A DNA stretch of 64,000 bases. It comes from Tuctoria greenei. Its lineage: Eukaryota > Streptophyta > Magnoliopsida > Poales > Poaceae. A program made the position numbers and the translations under genes. This document shows, piece after piece, positions 1 through 10,526 of the stretch (its first letter is position 1; each line of letters begins with the position of its first letter). Below the pieces are notes generated by a model. It did no database searches. It was not told the DNA's origin and worked only from the letters and a program-made list of their open reading frames with translations. The DNA is taken from contig JAYESD010000005.1 of NCBI GenBank assembly GCA_036927565.1, forward strand, positions 147,635,196 through 147,699,195, in the 5' to 3' direction.

Positions 1-1188
1 GCATTGTGTGATGTGTGTCAACGGGTCAAGGCGGAACATCAAAGGCCAGCTGGACTATTGTAACCATTAAAGATTCGAGAGTGGAAGTGGGAAGAGATCG
101 GTATGGACTTCATAGTTGGTTTACTGCGTACTCAGTCCGGTTATGACTCAATTTGGGTAATTGTGGATCGATTAACTAAGGCAGCCCACTTTATTCCCGT
201 CAAGACCACCTATAATGGAGAGAAATTGGCAGAATTGTACATGGGAAGAATAGTATGTTTGCACGGAGTTCCGAAGAAGATAGTCTCGGGTAGAGGTTCA
301 CAATTCACTTCCAGGTTTTGGCAGAAATTGCATGAAGCTTTGGGAACAAGGTTGAATTTTAGTTCAGCGTATCACCCTCAAACGGATGGACAAACCGAGA
401 GGACCAATCAGATTTTAGAGGACATGTTAAGAGCTTGTGCTTTTAAGCATGGGAAAAGTTGGGACAAGAGCTTGCCATATGCAAAATTTTCATACAACAG
501 TAGTTACCAAGCGAGTTTGAAGATGTCACCATATGAGGCACTATATGGAAGGAAGTGTAGGACACCTTTATTCTGGAATGAGGCAGGAGAAACTCAAGTA
601 TTTAGTCCGGATGTGTTGCAAGAAGCCGAAAAGCAAGTCCAAATAATTCGTGAAAATTTGAGGGCTGCCCAATCAAGACAAAAGGGCTATGCGGACAATA
701 GGAGATGGAAATTAACCTTTGAAGTGGGAGATTTTGTTTACCTTAAGGTTTCACCAATGAGATGTCATAAGAGGTTTAACATAAGAGGCAAGCTAGCACC
801 TCTCTACATTGGACCATTCAAGATCTTGGACAAAAGAGGAGAAGTAGCGTATAAGTTGGAGATGCCAACTCATCTTTCAGATGTACATGATGTCTTTCAT
901 GTTTCCCAGCTCAAGAAGTGCTTGAGAGTACTGGAAGAACAAGTGCCCATGGAAGGATTGGAACTAGAGGAAGATTTGACTTATGCCGAACAACCGATCA
1001 AAATTTTGGAAACCAAGGAGAGGGTCACAAGGAACATGGTTATTAGATGGTGTAAAGTTCAATGGAAGCACCACACAGAAAAAAGAAGCGACGTGGGAAT
1101 TGGAGGATGATCTCAAGAAGGAATTTCCCTATCTCTTCTCATCCGCGTCGAATCTCGAAGTCGAGATTCATTTTAAGGGGGGTAGGTT
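1..1188 (+). pseudogene. Ty3/gypsy pol C-terminus: integrase core plus chromodomain
   Basis: Encodes the end of a chromovirus polyprotein. Order: the last Cys pair of the HHCC zinc finger (CDVCQRVK at the very start), the DDE catalytic core (GMDFIVGLLRTQ with the first Asp, then the second Asp region read here as VSGRGSQFTS, then the TDGQTERTNQ glutamate), the GKLAPLYIGPFKIL linker, and a chromodomain around 980-1150. Three lesions are visible: a TAA at about 61-63 where glutamine is expected; the conserved Asp of the second catalytic motif changed to Gly (VSGRG for VSDRG, about 280-295); and a one-base slip in an A-run near 1078-1086 that moves the chromodomain to another frame. That frame then runs through the polypurine tract and stops inside the LTR at 1366. 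It cannot make active integrase. Confidence 0.85.
1173..1188 (+). other. Polypurine tract of element G
   Basis: AAGGGGGGTAGG immediately precedes the TGTAACACCC that opens the LTR. This is the usual second-strand primer position for a Ty3/gypsy element. Confidence 0.8.
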
Positions 1189-1335
1189 TGTAACACCCTC
1201 ATTTTCATGCATCATGCCCTACTTACATTCATATACATGTTTAAAATTAACCCACATAAAGAGGAACGAGTTTAAAATTGATTTGGAGCATTTAAAATTG
1301 ATTTGGAACAAAACCGCACTAAAAATGCTGAAAAG

Positions 1336-1660
1336 TGCGGACTATTCCGATTTTGGTGAGGACTAGTCTGATTTCTCTCTGACTAAAAACGGACTTGTCT
1401 ATTTTTGCTGCGGACTAGTCCGATTTTGCCTCTGGAAACTTTCGGACTTGTCCAATTTTGTTCGGACTAGTCCGATATTCCAAGAATCCTTGAAAATTTG
1501 CTAAGTCCCTGGACTTTTCCGGACTACTCCGGTGTTCTGGCGGACTTGTCCGTTTTCCTCTCTGACTAAAGTTGGACTGGTCCGATTTTTGGCGAGACTT
1601 GTCCGATTTCTATCTGGACAACTTCGGACTAGTCCGATCCTTTTCGGACTTGTCCAATAT
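1336..1660 (+). repeat. Palindrome array (CGGACTWGTCCG) in gypsy LTR
   Basis: More than ten intact or decayed copies of the 12-bp palindromes CGGACTAGTCCG and CGGACTTGTCCG, about 20-40 bp apart, lie between the LTR start and the TATA box. Spacers such as CTCTCTGACTAAA and CCGATATTCC are shared with the copia LTR arrays of A, C and D. The array is not a CRISPR array because spacers are short, irregular and partly repeated. Confidence 0.85.
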
Positions 1661-1824
1661 TTCGTGACTCGAAGTTGATCTTTTGTTTTACGACTAGTTT
1701 TCTGGGGTTCACGTTAAGTGGGCCTAGGGACATTGTGCCTAACTCTTTTAGAGCCCATGTGGGACTCTAAACCGGCCTCTACTCATCTCAAACTCGAAAT
1801 CCACCTAACCCAAGCCTCCACCTC

Positions 1825-1832
1825 TATATAAA
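1825..1832 (+). promoter_or_regulatory. TATA box of G LTR
   Basis: CTATATAAAC lies downstream of the palindrome array and upstream of a leader rich in CT and GA runs, where transcription of a full-length gypsy RNA would start. Inferred from position and motif. Confidence 0.6.
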
Positions 1833-4012
1833 CAACCCCACCCCTTGGCTTGACATCTATTTGCCACTTTTCCACCCCACCCAAACCCTAGTTTGTGGAG
1901 AGCCACCATAAAGGAGGGAGGAGGAGATCCCAAGCAAGAAGAATAAGAGGAGGAAACAAAAGAGGATCAAGATCTCCATCAAGTTTCGTTCTTCATCATC
2001 AATTCATCTCCAAGTTCATCATCAACCCTAGATCATCAAGATCCAAGTGTTATTTCCAAGTTTCTTGATTCAATGGAGTTCTAAACACCTAGTATACCTT
2101 CTATTCTCTTTTCCTTACGAGAATTCAACCCCTAATATCCAAATTCACATCAATCTAGAAAACCCTAGTTCGCTACTTCTGTGAAGTGCGGACTAGTCCG
2201 GCCTTCTGCAAACTAGTCCGATTTTGATGACTAAATTGTGTTGAATTAATTCTAAAATTAGATCTAATCAAATGCAAACCTGTATAAACTTGTTAAAATC
2301 TATTAGAACTAGTTAGTGATCATTGAAAGCAATCTATTAACAAGTTCTACCTTGCATTTGTATCAATCATGCATGTCATGTCATATTGAGTAATATTTGT
2401 GCACTCTTTTATTGTGTTTCTTGTATTGTATGTTTATCGTGCAGATTAGACGGATTTGCGCTAGAGAGTTCCACGGAGGATCTCCAGGACCAAGAGTTTG
2501 AAGGCTTCGACCCTAATCAACAGCAAGAGCAAGGCAAGTGTCCTTGAAGCATATCAATCCTGTTTTGAAATAAATGTTTTGTTTGCAAAACTGCATGCAT
2601 GTGTCAATTTGATGGGAATCCTATGGTAGGAAGTTTACTAGCGTTGTTTGACCACCCTTGTCACCTGGAATAGATGGTAGAGAGTCGGGAAGGGCTTTTT
2701 ACCTTTTTGCTTCGCTTAATTAATTGGGATGGAAGAACAACTATACCACTTAATTTAATTATGCATTAATGAGATTGTGGTTGACATGAACTGGTTAATA
2801 TAATATGGTAATGGGTGATCTAAGCAATCCTGGTATGTGGATGGGTTGGATGTTACGGTGGTTTTGCTTGCTTTAGATCTAAGGACCGGTTCGTGGAGCA
2901 ACCATCCAGGATTTACAGTGCCACCACAAGGCCAAGTATGGGTGCAGCGTAGCTGATTAATTAGGGTTTTGCCAGTTCTATTTGGACCATTAAGGATGCT
3001 CGGGGAAGGGGTAGTCGGATTGGCTTTGTTGATGATTGGTGGGACTACCCTGGGATCCAAATGGCTCAAGAGGGGGCCCTTGGTTGAAGATGTGCTCAGT
3101 TGGAGACATCGCCACCGGTGAAATCTCAGTGGGGTCTAAATAGGCTAGTAATCCCTTTGTAAAGGCTATTTTGTGATCTCTTTGCCACACACCTAAGGAA
3201 GTGCGAAACGACATAATTGAGATTCTATAGTCATCGAAAGGTGATGAAATCAAAAACACATGGGTAAAGCGGTACAACCTCTGCAGAGTGCGTCTAAAAC
3301 TATCATGATAGCCGTGCTCCCGTTTATGAGCAACCTGGACCCTCACATGATGAGAGGGAACTCGGTATTGGGATGGTTATGGTTGGTATTATGGTTATGG
3401 ATGGTTATGAATTGAATTCTGGTATTGAATATGGATATTGGTATATGAAGATGGATATGGAATATACTGGTATTATGATGATTATATGGTTTATGATGGT
3501 TTTATTTCATATAAATATAATATATTGCTTTTCAAATGTTTTAATGTACTTTTCAGCACTCAACCCTTATTATTGTCGTCATTTGAATCAGCTACATGTC
3601 ATACTTTCCACACTTGCTGAGTACGACATGTACTCACTCTTGCAATCCCCCCCAACAGTCGTAGGTCAGGATTGGGAGTTTGATGGCGATAATGCGGAGT
3701 TCTAGGTCGTGTCTACCGTCAGCTTTGCCTGTGGTGTTGATTGGAGCTGCACTATACCCTATTGCTTATGCTGCCTAGCTATGTAGTTTGCTTATTTAGT
3801 TTATTTCTGCTGCATTAGTTGAACTTGTTATTAATATTCATTAGAGCTTGTATTTGAGGATAATATGGTTTGTGTAATAAAATCTGGTTAATTAATCTTG
3901 TTCTGTGGCAATTTTCTGTATACTCTTTTGTGATGCACTCGTGTATGTGTGTTGAACGTCCTGGGCACACATATGCGTTCACTTGGTTCATTTTTCAGAA
4001 CCGGGTGTCACA

Positions 4013-5078
4013 TGAAGAGAACAAGAGGAAGAAGGAAACAAAGCCTCAAGAGAAGAAGATCTTCAGAAAAAGGCGATAAGCTCATCAAGTGCACATCGGA
4101 AAGGAGTGGGACTCAAATGACGAGTCCTCCTCCAATGAAGAAGAGGAGATGGCAACCATTGCCATCAAGAAACCCACGAAGAGGTCTACACTCTTCCCAA
4201 ACATGGGAGGACGGGATACTCACAATCACACTTTCCTTATGGTTAAGGAAGGAAAGAAAAAGGTTCGACTCACTCCTCTCTCGCTAAATTCCTCTATTGA
4301 TAATTTTGAAAGTTCTAGTGAAATTGAGGAAATGTTTAGGGGATTGAGTAAAACTGCATTAAAGAAAATGAAAATGTTGTCGGATGAAACCTTTGAGAAG
4401 GAGAAGCTTGTCAACCGGCAAGAAGATATGCTCATCTGTGAAAGGAAGAGGTGTCAAGAGGTTGAGAAACTCTTTGAGCTTGAAAGAGTGAAGAGCAAGT
4501 CACTTGAGCACGAGCTAGCCTTGAGTAAGGAAACTTACTCAAAGCTAGAAGACTCACACCTTGCAATCAAGGATGAACTTGCTAACTTGTTAAAAGTTAA
4601 CAAATTTCTTGAAGTGCAAGTTGAGTAAGTCAAGCAAAGTGACTCCTCCTCCTCCATAAGCTCACCTTCCAAAGGTGTAAGTTCGACAACAATTGCAACC
4701 TTCACATGTTCTATTAAGAAAAATGTTGTCAAATCTGATTCTTCTACTTCTCATGCAAAGCATCCTTCCCAAAGTGGCATCTTTGACAAGGATAAGATCA
4801 AATATGCACGTAGTGCATATATAGTCACTAGACCTCCTAACGTCAAAGATGGTCTTGGGTTTAACAAGAACAAACACATGTCCACAAATGATCATGCTAA
4901 GAAGAAAATTACCTCTATTAAGGAAAAATCGCATGAATCTGACTTGCAAATATTATTTCGTACTTTTGATGCTTCATATGTACTTATGAAAGACAAATTT
5001 GGCAATGTATTTGCTAAATATGCAGGGCCACGCCACAAGAATTCGAAAACTTGTGTGTGGGTGCCCAAGACTCTACTA
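4013..5078 (+). pseudogene. Element A gag, C-terminal extension
   Basis: Begins just after the zinc knuckle (the homologous stretch in D reads CPYEENKK) and continues through a lysine-rich tract, an acidic serine stretch (KEWDSNDESSSNEEEE), a long coiled coil with heptad Leu and Glu around 4330-4625, and the conserved C-terminal block LFRTFDASY...CVWVPK near 4950-5070. Long C-terminal gag extensions are typical of Sirevirus-type copia elements. A TAA at 4626-4628 replaces the serine codon that C has at the same place, and the frame shifts once near 4080 (two overlapping frames). It ends abruptly at the deletion junction near 5074. Nucleocapsid function cannot be complete because the first half is outside the window. 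Confidence 0.8.
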
Positions 5079-5095
5079 GTTTTGTACTAGTTTTG
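5074..5095 (+). repeat. Tandem 11-mer at deletion junction between A and B
   Basis: TACTAGTTTTG occurs twice in direct tandem exactly where A's gag stops and B's truncated LTR starts. The duplication at the joint is typical of end-joining with a small templated filler. Confidence 0.75.
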
Positions 5096-6547
5096 GTAAG
5101 CCCCGGCGCTAGGTTCTACTAGCTTTTGTTAGCTCCGGCTCAAGCTCCGGGTTGCTCTGGCAAGGTCCGGAACTTGACCGAAGTGCTTCTGCTTTTCATT
5201 TGCAATGTTTCGTACTTGCTTTACATGGTTGGAAAGTTTGCTTAGTATTCTTTTACTAAGTTTTTGGTGCGTTTTGGATGATATGGCAGATATCGTTTTG
5301 CTATGTTTTGCAACATGCTTATGTGAGGTGCTCACATAAGGTGTTGTGTTCGGAACTAACTTGACTCAAGTCGAGGACTTGGGCTCGTATGGATTGGTTG
5401 TTTATTCATGTGCAGGTGTTGCTTGAGTTCAAGTCATGGCTGGTGACGGGATCCATTGGACTAGTCTCAGGGAGGAGATGAGGTTCCAACAACCAAGTTC
5501 GGGTGGAACTGTGGTTGAGCTGATCAGGAGGTCGCGCAGGATGATTGGATCAAGGGCGGTGCATATGAAGGTCACTGAACATCAAAGGAAGGTGTTCGCA
5601 CGTATGCATGCGGTGCATGACGTGGCAACATGGTTCCGAAGATGGGATAAGGAAGAAAAGATCTGGTCGGAAGGATCGGATCGTACCGGTTGATGACTTT
5701 GGCTGCGGCGGAGTCGGTTATGGCTCGATATGGAAAGTATCGAGTTGGTTATGTTAGGATTTCGTGTGTGTCACGAATTTGAGTTGTTTAGGAATGTGGG
5801 ATACGTTCCTAAGGTGTTTGGAAGTCTTAAGATTGCTTCTATCTGCGTATAGAAGAATCTTGAGCAGTTATGGAAAGTTAGGATTCGTGATCTGAGTAGG
5901 ATTGGAGTCCTAGTTGAGATTGGGTTGACCTAAGGGCTGGTTATATAAGCAAGGGAGCCCAGAGCTCGTGGTAGACGACTTTGGGGCTGTTCCTCTTGTG
6001 TTCTATTGAATAAAATTCGTATTTTGAAGGAACTTTTGTGCCTTGTTCGTCCGACTTGTTCCAGACAAGTTTTACTCGTCGAGTTTCTGGACAGCACTAC
6101 CTTTCGTCGGTGGTTTTATCATAACTCGAGTTTTACAGATCCAATTGATGCGATTCTTTTTGGGTCGTCTTCACAACTTGATTATCTCAAAATTTCACAT
6201 TCATTGGATTTGTGGTTTCTGAGCTACACGAGTTTCTTTGCAGCATTCCAGAAACCGTTTTTCTCGGGTATGTCAGATTGACCTTTGTTTGATCGTTAGA
6301 TCATAACTTGAGTTTCTCTCGACGGATTTGAGTGATTCTTCTTGTGTTGTCTTCGTGACATGATTCTCTATGATATTTATCACTTTTGTCACGGTGAAAC
6401 ACGTTTATATTAGTCTCGGACATGATTTCTTTAACAGATCGTTTTTCTGCCTAAGGGATTGGGGTTTAACTGTTTCCGCTGCGTAAGATTTTTAAATCTA
6501 CCATTCACCCCCCTCTGGAAGCTTTTCACGTGCTCTTCGATCCTAAA
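5085..6547 (+). repeat. 5' LTR of element B (5'-truncated)
   Basis: Aligns by eye with the 3' LTR at 23939-25675 but lacks roughly the first 240 bases, including the TGTGAGACC start. It keeps the TATA box, leader and the CCTAAA end just before the primer-binding site. The frame 5436-5693 is interrupted in the other LTR and is not a gene. Confidence 0.8.
5942..5948 (+). promoter_or_regulatory. TATA box of B 5' LTR
   Basis: GGTTATATAAGC is conserved at the equivalent place in the 3' LTR (25071-25078). Confidence 0.6.
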
Positions 6548-6548
6548 A

Positions 6549-6560
6549 TTGGTATCAGAG
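6549..6560 (+). other. Primer-binding site of element B (tRNA-Met type)
   Basis: TTGGTATCAGAG immediately follows the LTR end and matches the initiator tRNA-Met complement used by most plant copia elements. The terminal base of the usual TGGTATCAGAGC is changed. Confidence 0.8.
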
Positions 6561-6609
6561 ACACGGTGCTCTAATATTTGTGATTTGCACGTGTTTTTGA
6601 CTAATCATC

Positions 6610-8534
6610 ATGGAGAAGTACTCCGCCAAACCTTGTGTGTTTGCTGGTATTGATTTTCAGATTTGGAAGGCACGCATGGAGGCCTTCATCCAGGCGCAAG
6701 GCTTCGCAATATGGGAAAAGGTGTACAAACCTTATGACGTCCCGCCTAACAATCAAGTTACGGCTACGAACCTCCGGGACGTCGACAACAACAACAAAGC
6801 ATGAAACTTGATCATCCAAGGACTCACTCAAAGCGACTTTGATCGTGTCGCACACCTCCGATCAGCATACGATGTTTGGAGCGCTCTCTGTGATTACCAT
6901 GAAGGATCCAACACAATCAAAGAGGTAAAACAAGATATGTTCAAAAAGGAATATATGCGTTTTCAGATGCAACCCGGTGAGTCTATCGATGACCTCTTTG
7001 CTCGTTTCAATAAAATTCTCAGCAACTTGCGTAGCGTGAATGTTAATTTTTCAGATGCTGAAAATGCTAGACAACTCCTTAGTGCATTAGACATGTCAAT
7101 TTGGGAGATGAAAGTAACGTCTATACGTGAATCAACTATCATGAGTTCTCTTACATTAGATGTGCTGTATTCGAAATTAAAAACTCATGAAATTGACATT
7201 CTAGCACGTAAGAACTCAAATAAGTCTATTGCATTTGTCTCACAACGTGATACGTCTAGCTCCGACAAATCATCATCTTGCAATACTCTTGCTTTGTTGT
7301 CCTCACTAACCCTGGATCAGATCGAAGAATTTCTAGAAGAGGAATTGGCACTCATCTCTACTAGATTCTCAAAAGCATTGCAAAATGTGAGAACTAGAAG
7401 GAGAGGAAGCTCCGGACCTCAACGTTGTTTTAAATGTGGTAAAACAGGACACTTTCATACAGAATGCCCTAACCTTTTAGGTCCAACCACCCGGGAAGAA
7501 AAACAAAGCAAGGTCCAGACCCCCTCTGGAAATTCCAACAAGAAGAAGAAGGGTGCCATAGGACGCAAGATGATTAACAGCTTCATCACCGCATTTCAAG
7601 AACTTAGTTCAAGTGATGTAGACTTTGAAAGTGATGAAGATGATGACGATCTGGCCAACTTATGCTTCATGGCAGGCAAAACAAGATCAAGATCAAGTCA
7701 GGAGGATGCAGAACACAACAGTGAAGACGATGAGGTATGTTCTACCTGCAATGAAATGCGTGATGCTATTTCTCGTGCAACTATTATTGTCAAGAAAAAG
7801 GACAAAAAGCTTAGGGATAATGCTGCTAAAATTGAATCACTAGAATATGAAATTAACCGTTTAAAAACTTTGATTCCTAGTGATGATGCATGTCCCTCAT
7901 GTGACTTAATCTATGAACAATTGTCCACATTAAGAAGTGCACACTCCTCCACTCTAGATAGACTTGATGAAGAAATTGAAAAGAACAAAGAGCTTGCTGC
8001 ACTGAATGATAAAAACTTGAAAGATGCTAGCTGTTCTACAATTGATTTGCATTGTTCTACTTGTGAGGATCTTGATAAGAAACTACAGGATGCTATGAAT
8101 GAAATTTCTATATTGAACAATGCTCTACGTTCTCATGAAGTTAAATTTTGTTCAAATTGCAAACTAAAAGGAAAAACTTCATGTGAAAATTGCCTTGATC
8201 TGTCCAATAAACTTGACAACATGCATAGGACATTAGATCGGTTTTGTAATGGGAATAAGAACATAAACTTGCTGCTGAATTCTTCCAAGTCTTGCAATGA
8301 TAAAACTGGTTTAGGTTTTGATTCTCATGCTCATGCTAAGGCACATCCACCCAAAATTGTGAAGTCATTAGGAAGTGGTTTGATTCAAACAGTTCCTAAA
8401 CAAAAGGGAGTGGTTTTCAAATCTGCAGGAGTGTTGTCTAATTCGGTTTCAAATAAAAATATTGCTTGCTCATCTAGACATGAACACAAAGTTAAATTTC
8501 ATTGTACCTTCTGTGGTAGAGATGGTCATGTCAT
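6610..8534 (+). pseudogene. Element B gag polyprotein
   Basis: Starts at ATG 6610 (MEKYSAKPCVFAG), about 50 bases after the primer site. The first ~200 residues are the copia capsid-like domain (DFQIWKARMEAF, then the RFQMQPGESIDDLFARF block). A CCHC zinc knuckle, CFKCGKTGHFHTEC, lies near 7429-7470. It is followed by a KKKKG basic tract, an acidic stretch, and a long coiled-coil extension with repeated CxxC pairs (CSTC, CPSC, CSTC, CSNC, CENC) between about 7740 and 8200. A final HCTFCGRDGH finger is cut at about 8534 by unrelated sequence. A TGA at 6802-6804, where arginine is expected, is the only stop in the first 640 codons. The product would coat RNA in virus-like particles; the extension has no assigned function. 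Confidence 0.85.
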
Positions 8535-8840
8535 AGATACCTTGTTATGGCCTTTTCTTTGGATACGAGCTGCTACTCAATGGATTTACCACTGGTATTT
8601 TATTGACCAGCTTTCCAATCAATTAAAGAAGAGGCAGGTTCTTATGTAAGATAAGAATAGTGGAGTGGAGACAGTGAACTGAACATCGCACTAGAATAGC
8701 GAACTTAACTTAATTTTATGTTTAGTAGCTTTTCAATGGCTTCTCTTGCCTTACCAGGAATGAGCGGTTTTGTGCACCTTGATAGATAACACTTAAGACG
8801 CGTAATCATCTTCAAGCATATAGAGAACTTGACTTACTCA
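8535..8840 (+). other. Unidentified ~300-bp segment between gag and protease of B
   Basis: The second zinc finger is broken after GRDGHV, and coding text resumes only at about 8846 (RLAKQQKKKRK) in a different frame. The intervening sequence is AT-rich, has stops in all forward frames, shows no obvious terminal inverted repeats and matches nothing else in the window. It may be a small insertion (MITE remnant or filler DNA) or a degraded part of gag. Confidence 0.5.
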
Positions 8841-10526
8841 CCTACTAGACTAGCTAAACAACAGAAAAAGAAAAGAAAAATTGCTAGATCTTATAACTTT
8901 CATGCAATTAGAAAAACACAACCTGCTTTAGTGAGTCAGAAATTTGAAAAGGTAGCTTCCGGACCTTCTGGTAAGAAATCCGTAAAAGCAGCTCCGATAG
9001 TCCCGATAGCTCCGAGAGCTCCCGGACCTTCTGTTGTTTCCTTCGGAACTTCAGCTTTTGCTTCCAGAGCTTCAGCCTTGTCTTTTGGAACTGCTACTTT
9101 TACCTTCGGAGCTACTGGTTATTGTGCTAAAAGAGTTAAGAATAGAAAACCTCAAACTTTGACTCATAAACTTGCTGTTTTATCTCAGCTTTCGCGTGTT
9201 TTTCCTGCTGCACGTCGTGTGACTCAGTACTGGATACCTAAATGCCTTTTGACTAACCCCAGTATTGAGTCATCGACGTATTGTGCTTCTATGTAAGTTA
9301 CACGTTTGAGGAAGGAGAACATTTGGATTGTGGATTCAGGTTGCTCACGCCACATGACCGGTAACAAAGATTGGTTCTCCTCCCTCTCTTTTGTGTCACG
9401 TGTAGAGAATGTTACTTTTGCCGATAATTCTTCAACTCCTATAATTGCTAAGGGTTCGGTTAGAGTAAATGATCACTACACTTTGAAGGATGTGGCACTT
9501 GTCAAAAATTTGAAACACAACTTGCTTTCTGTTGCACAATTGCTAGATGAAAATCTAGAAATTATTTTCAATAAAAACTGCTGCAAAGTTGTAGGTTCAA
9601 ATAGTGAGCTTATTTTTAATATGTCTCGGTTTGGAAGAGTTTTTAAAGCTGATTTTGATATGTCTTCCTCTAAGCATAGGTGTCTAGTTGCTAATGATTC
9701 AAAGGACATATATTTTTGGCATCGTAGACTTGGTCCCGTAGGCTTTGATCACCTAATGCGTGTTAGTGCTCTTGATCACATACGTGGGCTGCCTAAGCTT
9801 AAAGGGGTCAAAGAAATTGTGTGCTCTTCTTGTAGACATGCTAAGATGGTTGCAGGTTCACATACTCCTCTCACAATGATCATGACAACTGAACCATGTC
9901 AACTCTTGCATCTTGACACCGTAGGACCTTCACGAGTTCAATCCTTCGGAGGTAAATGGTATGTTCTTGTTATTGTTGATGATTATTCTAGATACTCTTG
10001 GGTTTACTTTATGGCGTCTAAGAATGAAGCTTTTAGTCACTTTAGGACTTTATTTCTTAGATTATGAATTGATCACCTAGGATCTTTAAAGGCAATTAGA
10101 AGTGATAACGGAACTGAATTTAAAAATCAATCTTTTGATCACTTTTGTGCTGAAAATGGAATAGATCATCAACTTTCTTCACCATATGTACCTCAACAAA
10201 ACGGTGTTGTAGAAAGAAAGAACAGAACCTTAGTTGAGATGGCTAGGACTATGCTTGATGAATATCAAACTCCTTTTGGGCTGATGCGTTAGCAACTGCT
10301 TGTTATGTCTCAAATCGTGTTTTCTTGCGTGCTAAGCTGGGTAAAACACCATATGAGCTCCGGTTTGGACATAGGCCTAGTGTTACACACTTTCGGGTCT
10401 TTGGTTGCAAATGCTTTGTTAAGAAACATGGCAATCTTGATAAATTTGAACCTAGATCCATTGATGGCATGTTTCTTGGTTATCCATCTCATACTAGAGG
10501 CTACCGTGTGCTTTTACTTGACACTA
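8841..10526 (+). pseudogene. Element B pol, N-terminal part: protease and integrase
   Basis: After a low-complexity Ala/Ser/Gly/Phe stretch (8940-9130), the aspartic protease begins at IWIVDSGCSRHMTG (DSG active site, about 9325-9365). The GAG-pre-integrase zinc-finger region follows (FWHRRLGPVGFDHL ... CSSCRHAK, 9715-9845), then the integrase core with LHLDTVGPS (first Asp), IRSDNGTEF (second Asp, about 10100) and QQNGVVERKN (Glu, about 10200). Lesions: TAA at 9294-9296, TGA at 10065-10067 and a one-base deletion near 10275 (FWADA motif). The frame then continues cleanly to FLGYPSHTRGYRVLLLDT, where T1 interrupts it at 10526. The missing end resumes at 21002. Confidence 0.85.
10433..10526 (+). 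repeat. 94-bp direct repeat, left copy (flank of T1)
   Basis: Read base by base, 10433-10526 is identical to 21002-21095. It is B integrase-end coding sequence (NLDKFEPRSIDG ... LLLDT). T1 starts directly after it. It is far longer than the about 5-bp target duplication made by LTR-element integrase. Confidence 0.9.

Larger units (their letters stand above)
1..4012 (+). mobile_element. Element G: Ty3/gypsy chromovirus (Tekay-like), 3' portion
   Basis: Only the 3' end of this element lies in the window: end of pol (integrase and chromodomain), a polypurine tract, and a complete 2.8-kb 3' LTR. It is inserted in the gag gene of copia element A: directly after the LTR, from 4013, the reading matches the region just behind the gag zinc knuckle of elements C and D. 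The 5' half and the other half of A's gag must lie left of the window. The very long LTR starting TGTAACACCC and the C-terminal chromodomain fit the Tekay/Del chromovirus lineage; that lineage name is from memory of the family, not from a search. Confidence 0.85.
1189..4012 (+). repeat. 3' LTR of element G (2824 bp)
   Basis: Starts TGTAACACCC and ends GGGTGTCACA, a near-perfect terminal inverted pair (one mismatch). It contains a palindrome array, a TATA box at 1825-1832, a CT- and GA-rich leader, and a second palindrome pair at about 2185-2222. No protein-coding capacity is credible inside it; the reading frames at 3373-3705 translate low-complexity GGTTATGG-type sequence. The LTR ends where A's gag resumes at 4013. 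Confidence 0.85.

Noticed and set aside
1336..1660. CRISPR-like repeat-spacer array (also in the C, A and D LTRs)
   Set aside because: Repeats are 12-bp perfect dyads with short, irregular, partly identical spacers inside plant LTRs; no cas genes and eukaryotic context.
3373..3705. 110-codon ORF in the G LTR
   Set aside because: Low-complexity GGTTATGG-type sequence within an LTR; amino-acid content is not protein-like.
5436..5693. 85-codon ORF inside the B 5' LTR
   Set aside because: The equivalent sequence in the B 3' LTR has stops soon after the ATG; LTR leader sequence, not a gene.
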